From positions 259,856 to 323,855 of the forward strand of contig JAZNGW010000022.1 in assembly GCA_045576655.1 (NCBI GenBank): a DNA stretch of 64,000 bases. Reading direction: 5' to 3'. Each line of letters begins with the position of its first letter. Position 1 is the stretch's first letter. The translations under genes were made by a program, and so were the position numbers. The DNA is from RGIG8745 sp045576655 (lineage in GTDB: Bacteria > Bacteroidota > Bacteroidia > Bacteroidales > Bacteroidaceae). Positions 49,386-58,532 of the stretch are shown here, piece after piece. The notes under the pieces were generated by a model, which searched no databases, was not told where the DNA came from, and worked only from the letters and a program-made list of their open reading frames with translations.

Positions 49386-51914
49386 ATGAGAAAAACTTTT
49401 ACTTATCTCAGTCTGCTCATAGCATTTATGTTTGCAGGCACTATGTCGGGTTGGGCTCAGTTTAGTGGACGCGCTGAACAGTATCCGACAACGGGGTATG
49501 AACTTTCTGAAATTAAGTTCAGCCTTACGGAGGTTGCAACAGCATTGGAGACAGATACAACGACTTTGGTTGCTGCGCTTGACGCTTGGTTTGCAGGTGA
49601 AGAGGGAGTGACAAATATGATGTCTTTGCTTCAACCAGACGAAACAAAGTCTGAAAACTATACGCAGGGATCTCCTGGCGGTTTCTGGATGACTTCAGAA
49701 AGTGCCGTTACAGGTTGGGGCGAGTCTTCCACTTGGTATAATCAGGTTTCTTGGGATGCAACGGAAGACGCTTTCTATTTCTGGGTTGGTCAGTATCCTG
49801 CAGCAATGGTTGCTGGTGATGCCACCAGCGCAACATTCTTTCTTAGCTATAATGGCAAAGAAGTGACATTCAATGTGGGTCTTGATGTTGTGGCTCTTCC
49901 AGAATATCCAGAACCAACTACAACTAAGCTTTCTGAACTTAATATTGTTGGCGAATGGACACTCGAACTCCCATTCTATCTTGGAAAGAGTTTTGAGGGA
50001 TTGACTTATTCAACTACATTGGATGGCATTTACGATGCTCTTGGAGTATCTCAAGCCGCGCTTGATGCAAATGTAGCAAACTATGTATATAGTTACGTGG
50101 TAGTGGCAGATACACTTAAAAATGAAGAAGGAATAGCAACAGGTGAAATTGCTTACACTTTGTCTGATGACCTTGCCCAGCCAATACCTACAACAGACGG
50201 TTGGTTCGGCCGTTACATCAATTATGATGAAGCGACAGCAACGAACTTACCACTTCCTGTCAATGCCTTAATGGCTTGGGGTAATACTAATCTCACTTTC
50301 TATGTTCAGGGAATGAGTTTGGCGAATGGTGAATATTCTGTAAGAGCTGGTCAGTATGGAGATGCATTTACTTCCCTTGAGCAGTCAGATTCTACACATC
50401 ATTATATTATTGCTGGTGATAAGGCTGCTAAGATTAAGATTGTTGTGAAAATGCAGGAGCAGGAAACTCTTCCTCTAACAGAAATGACACAGGTCGGTGA
50501 AGAAACAATCGAAATACAGCACTATATTGGCGGTTCTGTTGGCAGCTTCACTTTGGATCTCGCTAATCTTGAGGCTCTCTTAGGTGCTGGTGCTATCAAC
50601 TTTGAGGTTCTTGCTGATGAATCTGGTACAGCTCTTTCTTCAAATACAACAGCAAACCGTGGTGGTTATTGGATGACTAAGGAAGGCTATCCTATAAAAT
50701 GGGGAACAGAAGGTTATGCTATCTATGTTGAACCAAAAACTCAGGGTGACTTCTCTGCATTCGAATATGGATTTAATGACGGTGCTTGGACTCTTGGCGA
50801 CAAGACAACAGTAAAACTTTATTTCCACAACGGAACTCAGTATTATATTGTTAACTTGAATGTAACAATCGTCGAGCAGCCAGAAATTGGCGAGGATGAG
50901 TTTGAACTAGTTTCTACTGAGGGTATTCGCTTCCAGATTATTCCAAGTAGTGCTTACACTGAAGACTATATGACAACAGACCTTGATATTGAATATCTTG
51001 CAAGTTTGTTGGGTGAGGGTACATACAAACTCTATGGTATGTCTGTACCTAACGCAGATGGTGTGTCAACTATGACGGATGCTTATTCTTGTACTCCTTA
51101 CCCTGGATTCTGGATGACTACAGATACTCCAGAAGCTTATGTCGGAAATCATGGAACAAACAGTTTCGGTATGACCTATGCTAATGGTGTTATAACTTGG
51201 TATCAGATTCCTAATTTGCGTGTAGCTGGTGATACTTACGAGGCGACATTCTATCTTGTAAACGAGAGCAACAACAAGATGGTTAAGTTGGCAGTAGTTA
51301 TTGAATATGTTGACGCAATTGTTGAAACTGAAGTTGTAGGCGAAGAAGATTTGATACTTGTTGTTGCAGATAGTGAAGATCCGCTTTATACAGCAGTTAA
51401 CATTAATGCTTTAACTGAAGCTTACGGTGTTGACGTAGACTTGTTGGAGGCTGCTTCTGATATCAAGGTACTCAAGACTCCTACTTCTTTTACAGCAGAT
51501 AATAATGATTCTTATTATGGATGGTTCCTTAATGAAGAAGGTTGCTGTGTAGATCTTACAAATGAAGAGGCTTGTATGGCTGCTCCTGTTACTCTTGGAT
51601 ATGAGTGGTATAACACAGAAGAGGCTCCGCTCAGTTTCTTTACTACTCCTGGTATTATGGCAGAGGTGCCAGCTGATGGCGTAGTTTATAAAACTAAGTT
51701 GGCTGTTGAGTACGATGCTAAGCAGTACATCTACAATATCTCATTGATGAATGCAGGTACTGCTACAGGCATTGAAAAGGTGGAAACTTCAACAGCTAAG
51801 GCTGGTAATGTTTACGACCTTACAGGACGCATCGTTCGTAAGAGCGCAACAAACGTTAACGGTCTTGCTAACGGAATCTACATCCTTAATGGTAAGAAGT
51901 ATATCGTGAAGTAA
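49386..51914 (+). CDS. Large secreted protein with about five repeated beta-domains and a C-terminal sorting-like tail
   Basis: 842 residues from ATG 49386, where the signal peptide begins (MRKTFTYLSLLIAFMFAGTM, cleavage near GWAQ). About five repeats of 130-160 residues follow, each with a short LxxLLGxGxY/LGVSQAALDA type helix, a GGFWMT or GYWMTKEG motif (about residues 95, 295 degenerate, 440, 580 and 710) and a closing strand such as VTFNVGLDVV or YIVNLNVTIV. They resemble DUF4859. The tail (GNVYDLTGRIVRKSATN, then GIYILNGKKYIVK) is like a type IX/Por secretion sorting domain. A surface or secreted adhesin or carbohydrate-binding role is possible but not shown. Confidence 0.7.
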   Translation: MRKTFTYLSLLIAFMFAGTMSGWAQFSGRAEQYPTTGYELSEIKFSLTEVATALETDTTTLVAALDAWFAGEEGVTNMMSLLQPDETKSENYTQGSPGGFWMTSESAVTGWGESSTWYNQVSWDATEDAFYFWVGQYPAAMVAGDATSATFFLSYNGKEVTFNVGLDVVALPEYPEPTTTKLSELNIVGEWTLELPFYLGKSFEGLTYSTTLDGIYDALGVSQAALDANVANYVYSYVVVADTLKNEEGIATGEIAYTLSDDLAQPIPTTDGWFGRYINYDEATATNLPLPVNALMAWGNTNLTFYVQGMSLANGEYSVRAGQYGDAFTSLEQSDSTHHYIIAGDKAAKIKIVVKMQEQETLPLTEMTQVGEETIEIQHYIGGSVGSFTLDLANLEALLGAGAINFEVLADESGTALSSNTTANRGGYWMTKEGYPIKWGTEGYAIYVEPKTQGDFSAFEYGFNDGAWTLGDKTTVKLYFHNGTQYYIVNLNVTIVEQPEIGEDEFELVSTEGIRFQIIPSSAYTEDYMTTDLDIEYLASLLGEGTYKLYGMSVPNADGVSTMTDAYSCTPYPGFWMTTDTPEAYVGNHGTNSFGMTYANGVITWYQIPNLRVAGDTYEATFYLVNESNNKMVKLAVVIEYVDAIVETEVVGEEDLILVVADSEDPLYTAVNINALTEAYGVDVDLLEAASDIKVLKTPTSFTADNNDSYYGWFLNEEGCCVDLTNEEACMAAPVTLGYEWYNTEEAPLSFFTTPGIMAEVPADGVVYKTKLAVEYDAKQYIYNISLMNAGTATGIEKVETSTAKAGNVYDLTGRIVRKSATNVNGLANGIYILNGKKYIVK

Positions 51915-51963
51915 TTACTTTCTCCAACCCTATCTTGGGATGAAGACTAAGTGTATAATCGTA

Positions 51964-51990
51964 GAGACGTCACAGTGTGGCGTCTCTATG
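51964..51990 (+). terminator. Probable terminator after the secreted repeat protein
   Basis: AGAGACG (51964-51970) and CGTCTCT (51981-51987), extended inside by CAC/GTG around AGT. The T tract is short and interrupted (ATGTTT), so its strength is uncertain. Confidence 0.6.
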
Positions 51991-52028
51991 TTTATAAAAA
52001 GTAGTTGAACAAATATGAATGGTGCGTT

Positions 52029-52955
52029 ATGAATATTCAGCAATTAGAATATATAGTATCTCTTGACAAGTACAGGCATTTTGTGCGTGCGGCAGAGGCG
52101 TGCCGCGTCAGCCAGCCCACGTTAAGTTCGTTGATAAACAAGTTGGAGGAAGAGTTGGATGTTAAGATTTTCGACCGTACATCTCACCCCGTGAAACCTA
52201 CTGCAATAGGTGAACAAATTATCAATCAGGCAAAGGTGGCTCTCTATAATATATCTCAGTTGAAAGAGATTGCACTTAATGAGAAGTACTCTGCTGTGGG
52301 AACGATAAATATTGGTGTAATTCCGACTGTAGCGCCTTACGTGCTGCCTAAGTTGTTCTCTTTCATGCAGGAGAAAACTACGGGGATAGAACTTCGCGTT
52401 AGCGAGATGCGTACTTTGGTAATCGTTGATAAACTGAAAAAAGCGGAATTGGACATGGCAATTCTCGCTACTCCGCTTGAGGAGGACGAATTGTTGGAGA
52501 TACCTCTTTATTACGAGAAATTTATTGCGTATGTATCTCCGTCTGAAGCTTTGTATGCTTGTACAGAGATTGATTCTAAAAGCATGCCTGCTGATCGGCT
52601 TTGGGTGCTTCAAGAAGGACATTGTATGCGAAACCAAGTGTTTAACTTCTGCCATCTGCAAAATGCCTTTTCTACTGTCTATGAGGCAGGAAGTATCGAT
52701 ACGCTTGTCAGAATAGTCGATGCTAATGGTGGGTATACCGTTATTCCGGAACTGCACATACCGTTGCTGACAGATGCGCAGCGTGAGAATCTCCGCCCTT
52801 TTGTATCTCCTGTGCCGGTGAGAGAAATATCGTTGGTGATTCGTAATGACTATGTGCGTGAACGCCTTATTAACGAGATTGTTAAGGCTGTGAAGAATGT
52901 TATTCCTGAAGATATGATTGATGCTCGCCTTAAGAAATTTGCTGTGAAGTTGTAA
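52029..52955 (+). CDS. oxyR: Hydrogen peroxide-responsive LysR-type regulator OxyR
   Basis: 308 residues from ATG 52029 (an upstream ATG at 52005-type frame would add eight residues). The N-terminal winged helix reads MNIQQLEYIVSLDKYRHFVR and RVSQPTLSSLINKLEEEL. In the effector domain LQEGHCMRNQVFNFC near residue 205 holds both redox Cys of OxyR (GHCxR ... FC, spacing nine residues apart as in the E. coli protein). This makes an OxyR role in peroxide response likely. No ahpC, dps or katA gene lies in this window. It is convergent with the DUF4270 gene. Confidence 0.9.
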   Translation: MNIQQLEYIVSLDKYRHFVRAAEACRVSQPTLSSLINKLEEELDVKIFDRTSHPVKPTAIGEQIINQAKVALYNISQLKEIALNEKYSAVGTINIGVIPTVAPYVLPKLFSFMQEKTTGIELRVSEMRTLVIVDKLKKAELDMAILATPLEEDELLEIPLYYEKFIAYVSPSEALYACTEIDSKSMPADRLWVLQEGHCMRNQVFNFCHLQNAFSTVYEAGSIDTLVRIVDANGGYTVIPELHIPLLTDAQRENLRPFVSPVPVREISLVIRNDYVRERLINEIVKAVKNVIPEDMIDARLKKFAVKL

Positions 52956-52976
52956 GTCTTTGTGACGTGTTGTAAT

Positions 52977-53012
52977 GAAAATAGGCGGCATCGGAGGATG
53001 TCGCCTATTTTC
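52977..53012. terminator. Bidirectional terminator between oxyR and the DUF4270 gene
   Basis: GAAAATAGGCGGCATC (52977-52992) pairs with GATGTCGCCTATTTTC (52997-53012), one wobble pair, loop GGAG. The A/T-rich base of the stem supplies a U run on both strands. Confidence 0.85.
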
Positions 53013-53035
53013 ATGTATGTGCTGCTGCTAATGCG

Positions 53036-54409
53036 TTAATTGCTGGTGTTGAATTGGCTGTGGATGATTTCAAGTCCGACAGGATCGACACCGCCTACGA
53101 GTTTGGTGCTTGACATACTGAAGTCGTGAGATAGCTTGACCAGAATGTTTGAGGAGTCGTATGTCGCTTCCACTGGTATGAGAAGCACTTTGTTCCAGTT
53201 TTCTGTTGGACTGCCATATCGTTTTTCGTTCATGCAGTGAATCAGCAACTTAGCGATGTTTGTGAACTCGTATGTATTTTTTTGACTGTTGAAATTAGCG
53301 ATGTAGGATGTCTTGTTGTCGATAAGGCTATATTTTTCGAAGAATCCGTTATTGTATTCATCGAGTCTGACCATTAACAGCCTTTGAGGAATCTCAAGTT
53401 TGAACTTACTGTCGGTTTTGTCGTTATAGCGTACAAATGTGATTTTCGCAGAGTTGATAGTGTCGTTAGTAATCAGCTCGGTAAGTTCCTCTATCGGTAG
53501 TGTGGCGATAGTGAATATTCCTGCTGGGCTTTTGATGTATGTGCCGGAGTTGTCATCCAGAAGAACTTCGAGATTTGAGTTGGTAAAGCGGTTTGCTTGT
53601 ATAACTTCCTCCGTTGCCGCAAATTGGCAAACTCCTGTTGTGTCCTTTTGGAAAGTCTCATCGTAGTACTTGAAGTGGAGGTTGAATTGTGCGATGTCTA
53701 TGTAAGCCATTGCGCCATCTCCGCTTTCGAGTTTGAAGTAAAATCCTTTGCTGCCAGGGATGTCGCTTTCTGCCCATGTGCTGGTGTTTATGAATGCTTC
53801 TGGGTTTTGCAGATAACCGTCGTATATGGCCTGTCCGAATGATGCAGGGAGCGATATGTTTATGTTGTTATAATAATCGCTATCCCAACGGTCTTCGTCA
53901 GAAATGGTGCGATCCGACAGCGTGAACCACTTTACAGCAATAGGTTTAGCATTGGTGTCGTAGTACTTTGTGGGATCTATGTCGGTGTAGTAGTTCTGCT
54001 CAGGGTCCAGTATCTTGTTGAGCGGGTAGACGCTCAACTTGAAGCTGGTCAGGGAGTCACCTACAAACTTGTTGATATACAACTTAATCTCCGCTTTAGT
54101 GATTTTGTTGTCAACGATTTTTTCTGGAAATGAGAAGTATTCGTTGCAATGAAATTGTGCAAGAAAGTCGCTCTTTACGATTGTGCCTGTTTCGGGGTCG
54201 GTGAATTGTCCGAAATATGACATGCTTGTTCGTGCAAGCACAGAGTTGCCTACAGGGTATGATGCGGTTTCTACGTCGAATGAGTCGCAGTGTGAAGTCA
54301 TGAAGTCTGATTCGGGCATCATGTCAACACCTAATGTTGCTGTGTTGTCATCGCAGGCGGTAAATAGCGCTATAGGGAAAATAAGTGATATGATCGACTT
54401 GATTCTCAT
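53036..54409 (-). CDS. DUF4270 family lipoprotein
   Basis: 457 residues. The signal peptide ends at a lipobox (IALFTACDDNTATLG), with acidic residues after the Cys that favour surface display. Family marks are TLGVDMMPESD, SYPVGNSVLARTSMSYFGQF, DPETGTIVKSDFLAQFH and ITKAEIKLYINKF. The function is unknown. In Bacteroidota this gene is typically next to the GT5-like starch synthase homologue, as here (11 bases downstream of it on the same strand). Confidence 0.9.
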   Translation of the reverse strand: MRIKSIISLIFPIALFTACDDNTATLGVDMMPESDFMTSHCDSFDVETASYPVGNSVLARTSMSYFGQFTDPETGTIVKSDFLAQFHCNEYFSFPEKIVDNKITKAEIKLYINKFVGDSLTSFKLSVYPLNKILDPEQNYYTDIDPTKYYDTNAKPIAVKWFTLSDRTISDEDRWDSDYYNNINISLPASFGQAIYDGYLQNPEAFINTSTWAESDIPGSKGFYFKLESGDGAMAYIDIAQFNLHFKYYDETFQKDTTGVCQFAATEEVIQANRFTNSNLEVLLDDNSGTYIKSPAGIFTIATLPIEELTELITNDTINSAKITFVRYNDKTDSKFKLEIPQRLLMVRLDEYNNGFFEKYSLIDNKTSYIANFNSQKNTYEFTNIAKLLIHCMNEKRYGSPTENWNKVLLIPVEATYDSSNILVKLSHDFSMSSTKLVGGVDPVGLEIIHSQFNTSN

Positions 54410-54420
54410 ACTTCAGTTGG

Positions 54421-55230
54421 TTAGTCCATTAAACTGTCATAGAATTTGCTGTAAGCTTCTTTGTAGTCTTCACCCTGATAGTCTAACAAAGGGATGTTGA
54501 GACTCTTGGCGTAGTCAATGATTTCGCTGTTTACGTCTTTGTCGTCAAGAATTACGCCGTCAGAGAATTTTACAGCAATTTTTGAGAGTTCGGTATGTCC
54601 CAGGCTCTCTCCGCAAAGTTCTTGGAAATCTTCCATTTTTGCGTCCTTGAACGGGATGCACTGAGCAAAGTGCTGTCCTAAATCGTTCTTCAATTCCGGT
54701 GCTGATGCCGAGAATACGACTTTGGCGTCTTGGAATGAAGGCTCATCTTTGTATGCAGTCTTTATATAGAGCGGAGCGAGCGATGTTATCCAACCGTGAC
54801 AATGGATGACATCAGGAGCCCATCCGAGTTTCTTTACAGTTTCCAACACACCCCTTGCATAGAATATGGCGCGCTCTCCGTTGTCTTTGTATTCTTCGCC
54901 GTCAGGAGCCACTGCCATTGTGCGCTTCATGAAGTAGTCATCGTTGTCGATGAAATAGATTTGCATGCGTGCTGCCTGGATTGAGGATACTTTAATGATG
55001 AGAGGGTGGTCCGTGTCGTCAATAATGAGATTCATTCCCGAAAGACGTATAACTTCGTGGAGCTGGTTGCGTCGTTCGTTGATAATTCCCCATTTGGGTG
55101 TGAATGTTCTAATTTCGTGCCCTAATTCCTGTATTGCTTGCGGCATGTATCTTCCCATTAATGATTTAGAGTTCTCTGGAACAAATGGGACCATTTCACC
55201 TGTGATAAATAATACCTTCTTTGCTTTCAT
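54421..55230 (-). CDS. Short GT5-like glycogen/starch synthase homologue, single domain
   Basis: 269 residues, about half of a glycogen synthase. It opens KKVLFITGEMVPFVPE and has IQELGHEIRTFTPKWG, then WAPDVIHCHGWITSLAPLYI, the N-terminal domain pattern of GT5. The ADP-glucose binding K-x-G-G-L motif expected after the first strand is replaced by NSKSLMGRYM, and the whole C-terminal Rossmann domain is missing. It is therefore unlikely to make glycogen. The conserved link to DUF4270 suggests a different, unknown job. This short form is common in Bacteroidales, so it is not a local truncation. Confidence 0.8.
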   Translation of the reverse strand: MKAKKVLFITGEMVPFVPENSKSLMGRYMPQAIQELGHEIRTFTPKWGIINERRNQLHEVIRLSGMNLIIDDTDHPLIIKVSSIQAARMQIYFIDNDDYFMKRTMAVAPDGEEYKDNGERAIFYARGVLETVKKLGWAPDVIHCHGWITSLAPLYIKTAYKDEPSFQDAKVVFSASAPELKNDLGQHFAQCIPFKDAKMEDFQELCGESLGHTELSKIAVKFSDGVILDDKDVNSEIIDYAKSLNIPLLDYQGEDYKEAYSKFYDSLMD

Positions 55231-55431
55231 TTCTAGTGTGTTGTAGTACTTCGAATTGCAAAGTTAGCGAAAAAAACGGCAAATTGGGAGTTTTTTTAAT
55301 ATTATTAAGATTTTGAGATGTTTGTGTGCGGGGGTTTAGCGTAATAAAACAATAAAAAGAGCATTTTTTACTGTTTCAGAGGGCGGAGCAGCTTATAGGC
55401 TGGTGTCTAATTTGATCTCTATTAAAATATT

Positions 55432-55467
55432 AACGAGCGCTCATTCGCAATTAAATGAGCGCTCGTT
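55432..55467. repeat. Phased palindrome pair E (2 units, 22-bp pitch)
   Basis: AACGAGCGCTCATT (55432-55445) and AATGAGCGCTCGTT (55454-55467), each palindromic apart from the YG/CR ends, start 22 bp apart with an 8-base spacer. Same form as arrays B and D with a GAGCGCTC core. A degenerate third unit may lie at about 55409. It is located 25 bases downstream of pheS and can also act as a stem near its 3' end. Confidence 0.85.
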
Positions 55468-55491
55468 GACATGTGTGGTTTATTCTTAAAT

Positions 55492-56511
55492 TTAGTTTGC
55501 TGCTTCGAACTCTTTGAGGAAGCGCAAGTCGTTCTCAGAGAACATGCGCAAGTCTTTAACCTGATATTTGAGGTTTGTGATTCGTTCTACTCCCATACCG
55601 AAGGCGTAGCCTTTGTATACAGTGCTGTCGATGCCGTTGAGTTCGAGTACGTTAGGATGTACCATGCCGCATCCGAGAATTTCGACCCATCCTGTGTGCT
55701 TGCAGAATGAGCATCCCTTGCCTCCGCAGATGTTGCAACTGATGTCCATTTCTGCAGATGGTTCTGTGAACGGGAAGTATGATGGGCGTAGTCGGATTTG
55801 TGTGCCTTCTCCGAACATTTCGCGTGCAAAAAGCAAAAGGACTTGCTTTAAGTCAGTAAACGATACGTCTTTATCGATATAGAGGCCTTCGACCTGATGG
55901 AAGAAACAGTGTGCGCGAGCAGAGATGGCTTCGTTGCGATATACTCTTCCAGGGCAGATTATTCTGATAGGAGGCTGTTGTTTCTCCATCACGCGGCTCT
56001 GTACTGAACTTGTGTGAGTGCGGAGGATTATGTCTGGGCGCGATTCGATGAAGAAGGTGTCTTGCATATCGCGTGCTGGATGGTCGTCGGCGAAATTCAT
56101 TGATGAGAACACGTGCCAGTCGTCCTCGACTTCTGGACCTTCAGCAAGCGAGAATCCGAGTCTGTTGAAAATGTCGATTATCTCATTTTTGACGATTGTA
56201 AGCGGGTGGCGACTGCCGAGTTCTATAGGGTAGGCCGTACGGGTGATGTCGATGTCAGACGAGTCGCTATCGTTTGTTTCGAAAGCAGATTTGAGCTCGT
56301 TGATTTTTTCTTGAGCTTTGTTTTTGAGCTCGTTGATTTTCATTCCCACTTCCTTTTTCTGTTCAGCAGGCACATTGCGGAATTCGTTCATCAATGATGT
56401 GATGACTCCTTTTTTGCTAAGGTATTTGATGCGAAGCGCTTCGATTTCTTCTGCGTTGCTTGCGCCTAATACGTCAATTTCCGCAAGTATTTCTTGGATT
56501 TTTTCTAACAT
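55492..56511 (-). CDS. pheS: Phenylalanyl-tRNA synthetase alpha subunit
   Basis: 339 residues. An N-terminal coiled coil (to about residue 85) precedes the class II core: HPLTIVKNEIIDIFNRLGFS, GRVYRNEAISARAHCFFHQV (motif 2 region), PSYFPFTEPSAEMDI and GMGVERITNLKY (motif 3). The CNICGGKGCSFCKHTGW segment near residue 275 carries four Cys that could bind zinc, a feature of many Bacteroidota PheS. It pairs with PheT from 46.4 kb. A TATCTTTG -7 element is at 56559-56552 on the minus strand. Confidence 0.96.
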   Translation of the reverse strand: MLEKIQEILAEIDVLGASNAEEIEALRIKYLSKKGVITSLMNEFRNVPAEQKKEVGMKINELKNKAQEKINELKSAFETNDSDSSDIDITRTAYPIELGSRHPLTIVKNEIIDIFNRLGFSLAEGPEVEDDWHVFSSMNFADDHPARDMQDTFFIESRPDIILRTHTSSVQSRVMEKQQPPIRIICPGRVYRNEAISARAHCFFHQVEGLYIDKDVSFTDLKQVLLLFAREMFGEGTQIRLRPSYFPFTEPSAEMDISCNICGGKGCSFCKHTGWVEILGCGMVHPNVLELNGIDSTVYKGYAFGMGVERITNLKYQVKDLRMFSENDLRFLKEFEAAN

Positions 56512-56633
56512 AAGTATTGTTGGATGATTTCGAGTTTTCCGTATTTTTGTGCAAAGATAAATAAATAAGTTTAGATAATTGACCGATGTAAAAAAGAAAG
56601 ACGTAAATTTGCATCAATTTAGCATGTGTGGGA

Positions 56634-57485
56634 ATGTTTAAGACCTTATTTGTTTGCATTACAGTGCTTGTTCTGCTGTTGTCGTGTGGCGGTTCGGGAC
56701 GAGGGGAATCGGGCAATTTGTCCGGTACTGATACTTTATATGCGGACAGTATAGAGTTGCTTGCAATGAACGATACGCTGGAGCTCTTTGAGGAGGAAGT
56801 GCTACCTAAGTCGGCGGATGAACTTTTTAACGACTTTTTCTATAATTACGCTTCTGACGAGGATTTCCGTGAAATGCGAACGACGTACAAACCTGAATTG
56901 GCGGAGGCGGACACAGCTTTGGCGAACTCGGCGTCTTCGAGTGTGGCTTTTCGTGAATTGGTCGTGAAGGATTTCTATGCTGTTGTGTATGAACGTGAGG
57001 AAGAACTTGCTTTCCAGAAAGACACGTCTTTGTCTGAAGTCTTTGTCGAACGAATGAATCTGGATGTGGGGCTTGTAGAGCAATTTGACTTTAGACGCTA
57101 TGATGGAACTTGGGTGATGAGAGGTTTTTCAAGAACAACCGTGGATGATACTCCAAATTCGGATTTTCTCGCGTTCTATTCTATTTTTTCGGCAGACTCG
57201 GTAGGGCGTTTTGATAATGTTGCTGAACCGCTGAAGTTTGTTGTGACGGCTGAAGATGATGAGAGCGAGGATGAAGTTGTGGAGATGGACCTTGACGAAT
57301 GGATGGAGGTCTCATCTGATTTACCTTTGCCTTCGCATGAAATTATAAACGTTAATTATGGGCAGACTTGCATAAGCAGTAATAACAAACTTCTTTTGGT
57401 TGTGGGCATCAGTAATGGATTGTCATTGAAATATAGGTTTGTGAAACAAGGTGGCAAATGGATGCTCGTGGAAGTGGTGGTGTGA
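56634..57485 (+). CDS. DUF4348 family lipoprotein
   Basis: 283 residues from ATG 56634 (GTG at 56628 is possible). The signal peptide MFKTLFVCITVLVLLLSC ends at a lipobox Cys followed by GGSGRGES. A charged linker precedes the family core ADELFNDFFYNYASDEDFRE and FVERMNLDVGLVEQFDFRRY, and the end is beta-rich. It matches DUF4348, a Bacteroidota family of unknown function. A TAAATTTG -7 element is at 56604-56611. It is followed 33 bases on by murB. Confidence 0.8.
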   Translation: MFKTLFVCITVLVLLLSCGGSGRGESGNLSGTDTLYADSIELLAMNDTLELFEEEVLPKSADELFNDFFYNYASDEDFREMRTTYKPELAEADTALANSASSSVAFRELVVKDFYAVVYEREEELAFQKDTSLSEVFVERMNLDVGLVEQFDFRRYDGTWVMRGFSRTTVDDTPNSDFLAFYSIFSADSVGRFDNVAEPLKFVVTAEDDESEDEVVEMDLDEWMEVSSDLPLPSHEIINVNYGQTCISSNNKLLLVVGISNGLSLKYRFVKQGGKWMLVEVVV

Positions 57486-57518
57486 TATGCGCGCGGACTC
57501 TTAATTCTTGAAGTAATA

Positions 57519-58532
57519 ATGAAAGACTGGAGGAAATATTCGGTATTGGCGCACAATACGTTTGGAATAGATGTTAGTGCGGAGCGTTTTGTGGAGTATG
57601 CATCTGTCGATGAATTGGTCGATTTTGTGAGGAGCGGGGCAAAGAATGAGTGTTTGCCGCTTTTGCATATAGGTGGTGGCAGCAATTTGCTGTTCACTCG
57701 TGATTTTAATGGCACTTTGTTGCATAGCGCAATAAAGGGTGTAGAACGTATTGACAGTGGGGATAGCGAAAGCGTGCTTGTTCGAGTTGGGGCAGGTGAG
57801 GTGTGGGATGATTTTGTAGAATATGCGGTTGCCCAAGGATGGTATGGAATAGAGAATCTGTCGTTAATTCCAGGTGAAGTTGGTGCGTCGGCAGTTCAGA
57901 ATATCGGTGCATATGGTGTTGAGGCTAAGGATTTTATTGTCTCAGTTGAAACTGTTAGTTTGATTGACGGAACTAAAAGGGTTTTTGATAATGCTGAATG
58001 TGAATATGGTTATCGTACAAGCGTGTTCAAGACAAGGCTAAAGGGGATGTATGCAGTTACTCATGTAGTGTTTAGACTGTCGTGTGAGTTCTGTCCTCTT
58101 TTGACTTATGGAAATGTTAGTGCGTGTTTGCCTGAAGGTGAGGATGTGACTCCACAACTTCTTAGGCGTACGATAATAAATATACGTGAGAATAAACTTC
58201 CGGATCCGAAGGTGCAAGGCAATGCCGGTTCGTTTTTTATGAATCCTGTAGTTGCGCGGAGTAAATTTGAGGCGATTCGTGCGGAATATCCGAATATGCC
58301 ATATTATGAAGTAGAGGATGGGGTGAAAATTCCTGCAGGGTGGATGATTGAACAGTGCGGATGGAAAGGCAGGAGCTTGGGACGTGCAGGGGTGCATGAT
58401 CGCCAAGCTTTAGTACTGGTTAATTTGGGCGGTGCTACGGGCTGTGAGATTGTTGAACTTTGTGATTCGGTAATAGAAAGCGTGAAGGAAAAGTTTGGTA
58501 TAGATATACATCCGGAAGTCAATATAATATGA
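57519..58532 (+). CDS. murB: UDP-N-acetylenolpyruvoylglucosamine reductase
   Basis: 337 residues. Type I MurB marks: NTFGIDVSAERFVEYASVDE, LHIGGGSNLLFTRDFNGTLL (FAD binding), LSLIPGEVGASAVQNIGAYG, YGYRTSVFK, and NAGSFFMNPV with the catalytic Ser, ending with WKGRSLGRAGVHDRQALVLV and a terminal Glu in DIHPEVNII. It reduces UDP-GlcNAc-enolpyruvate to UDP-MurNAc in peptidoglycan synthesis. It is coupled to the MBL hydrolase gene by an ATGA overlap. Confidence 0.96.
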   Translation: MKDWRKYSVLAHNTFGIDVSAERFVEYASVDELVDFVRSGAKNECLPLLHIGGGSNLLFTRDFNGTLLHSAIKGVERIDSGDSESVLVRVGAGEVWDDFVEYAVAQGWYGIENLSLIPGEVGASAVQNIGAYGVEAKDFIVSVETVSLIDGTKRVFDNAECEYGYRTSVFKTRLKGMYAVTHVVFRLSCEFCPLLTYGNVSACLPEGEDVTPQLLRRTIINIRENKLPDPKVQGNAGSFFMNPVVARSKFEAIRAEYPNMPYYEVEDGVKIPAGWMIEQCGWKGRSLGRAGVHDRQALVLVNLGGATGCEIVELCDSVIESVKEKFGIDIHPEVNII

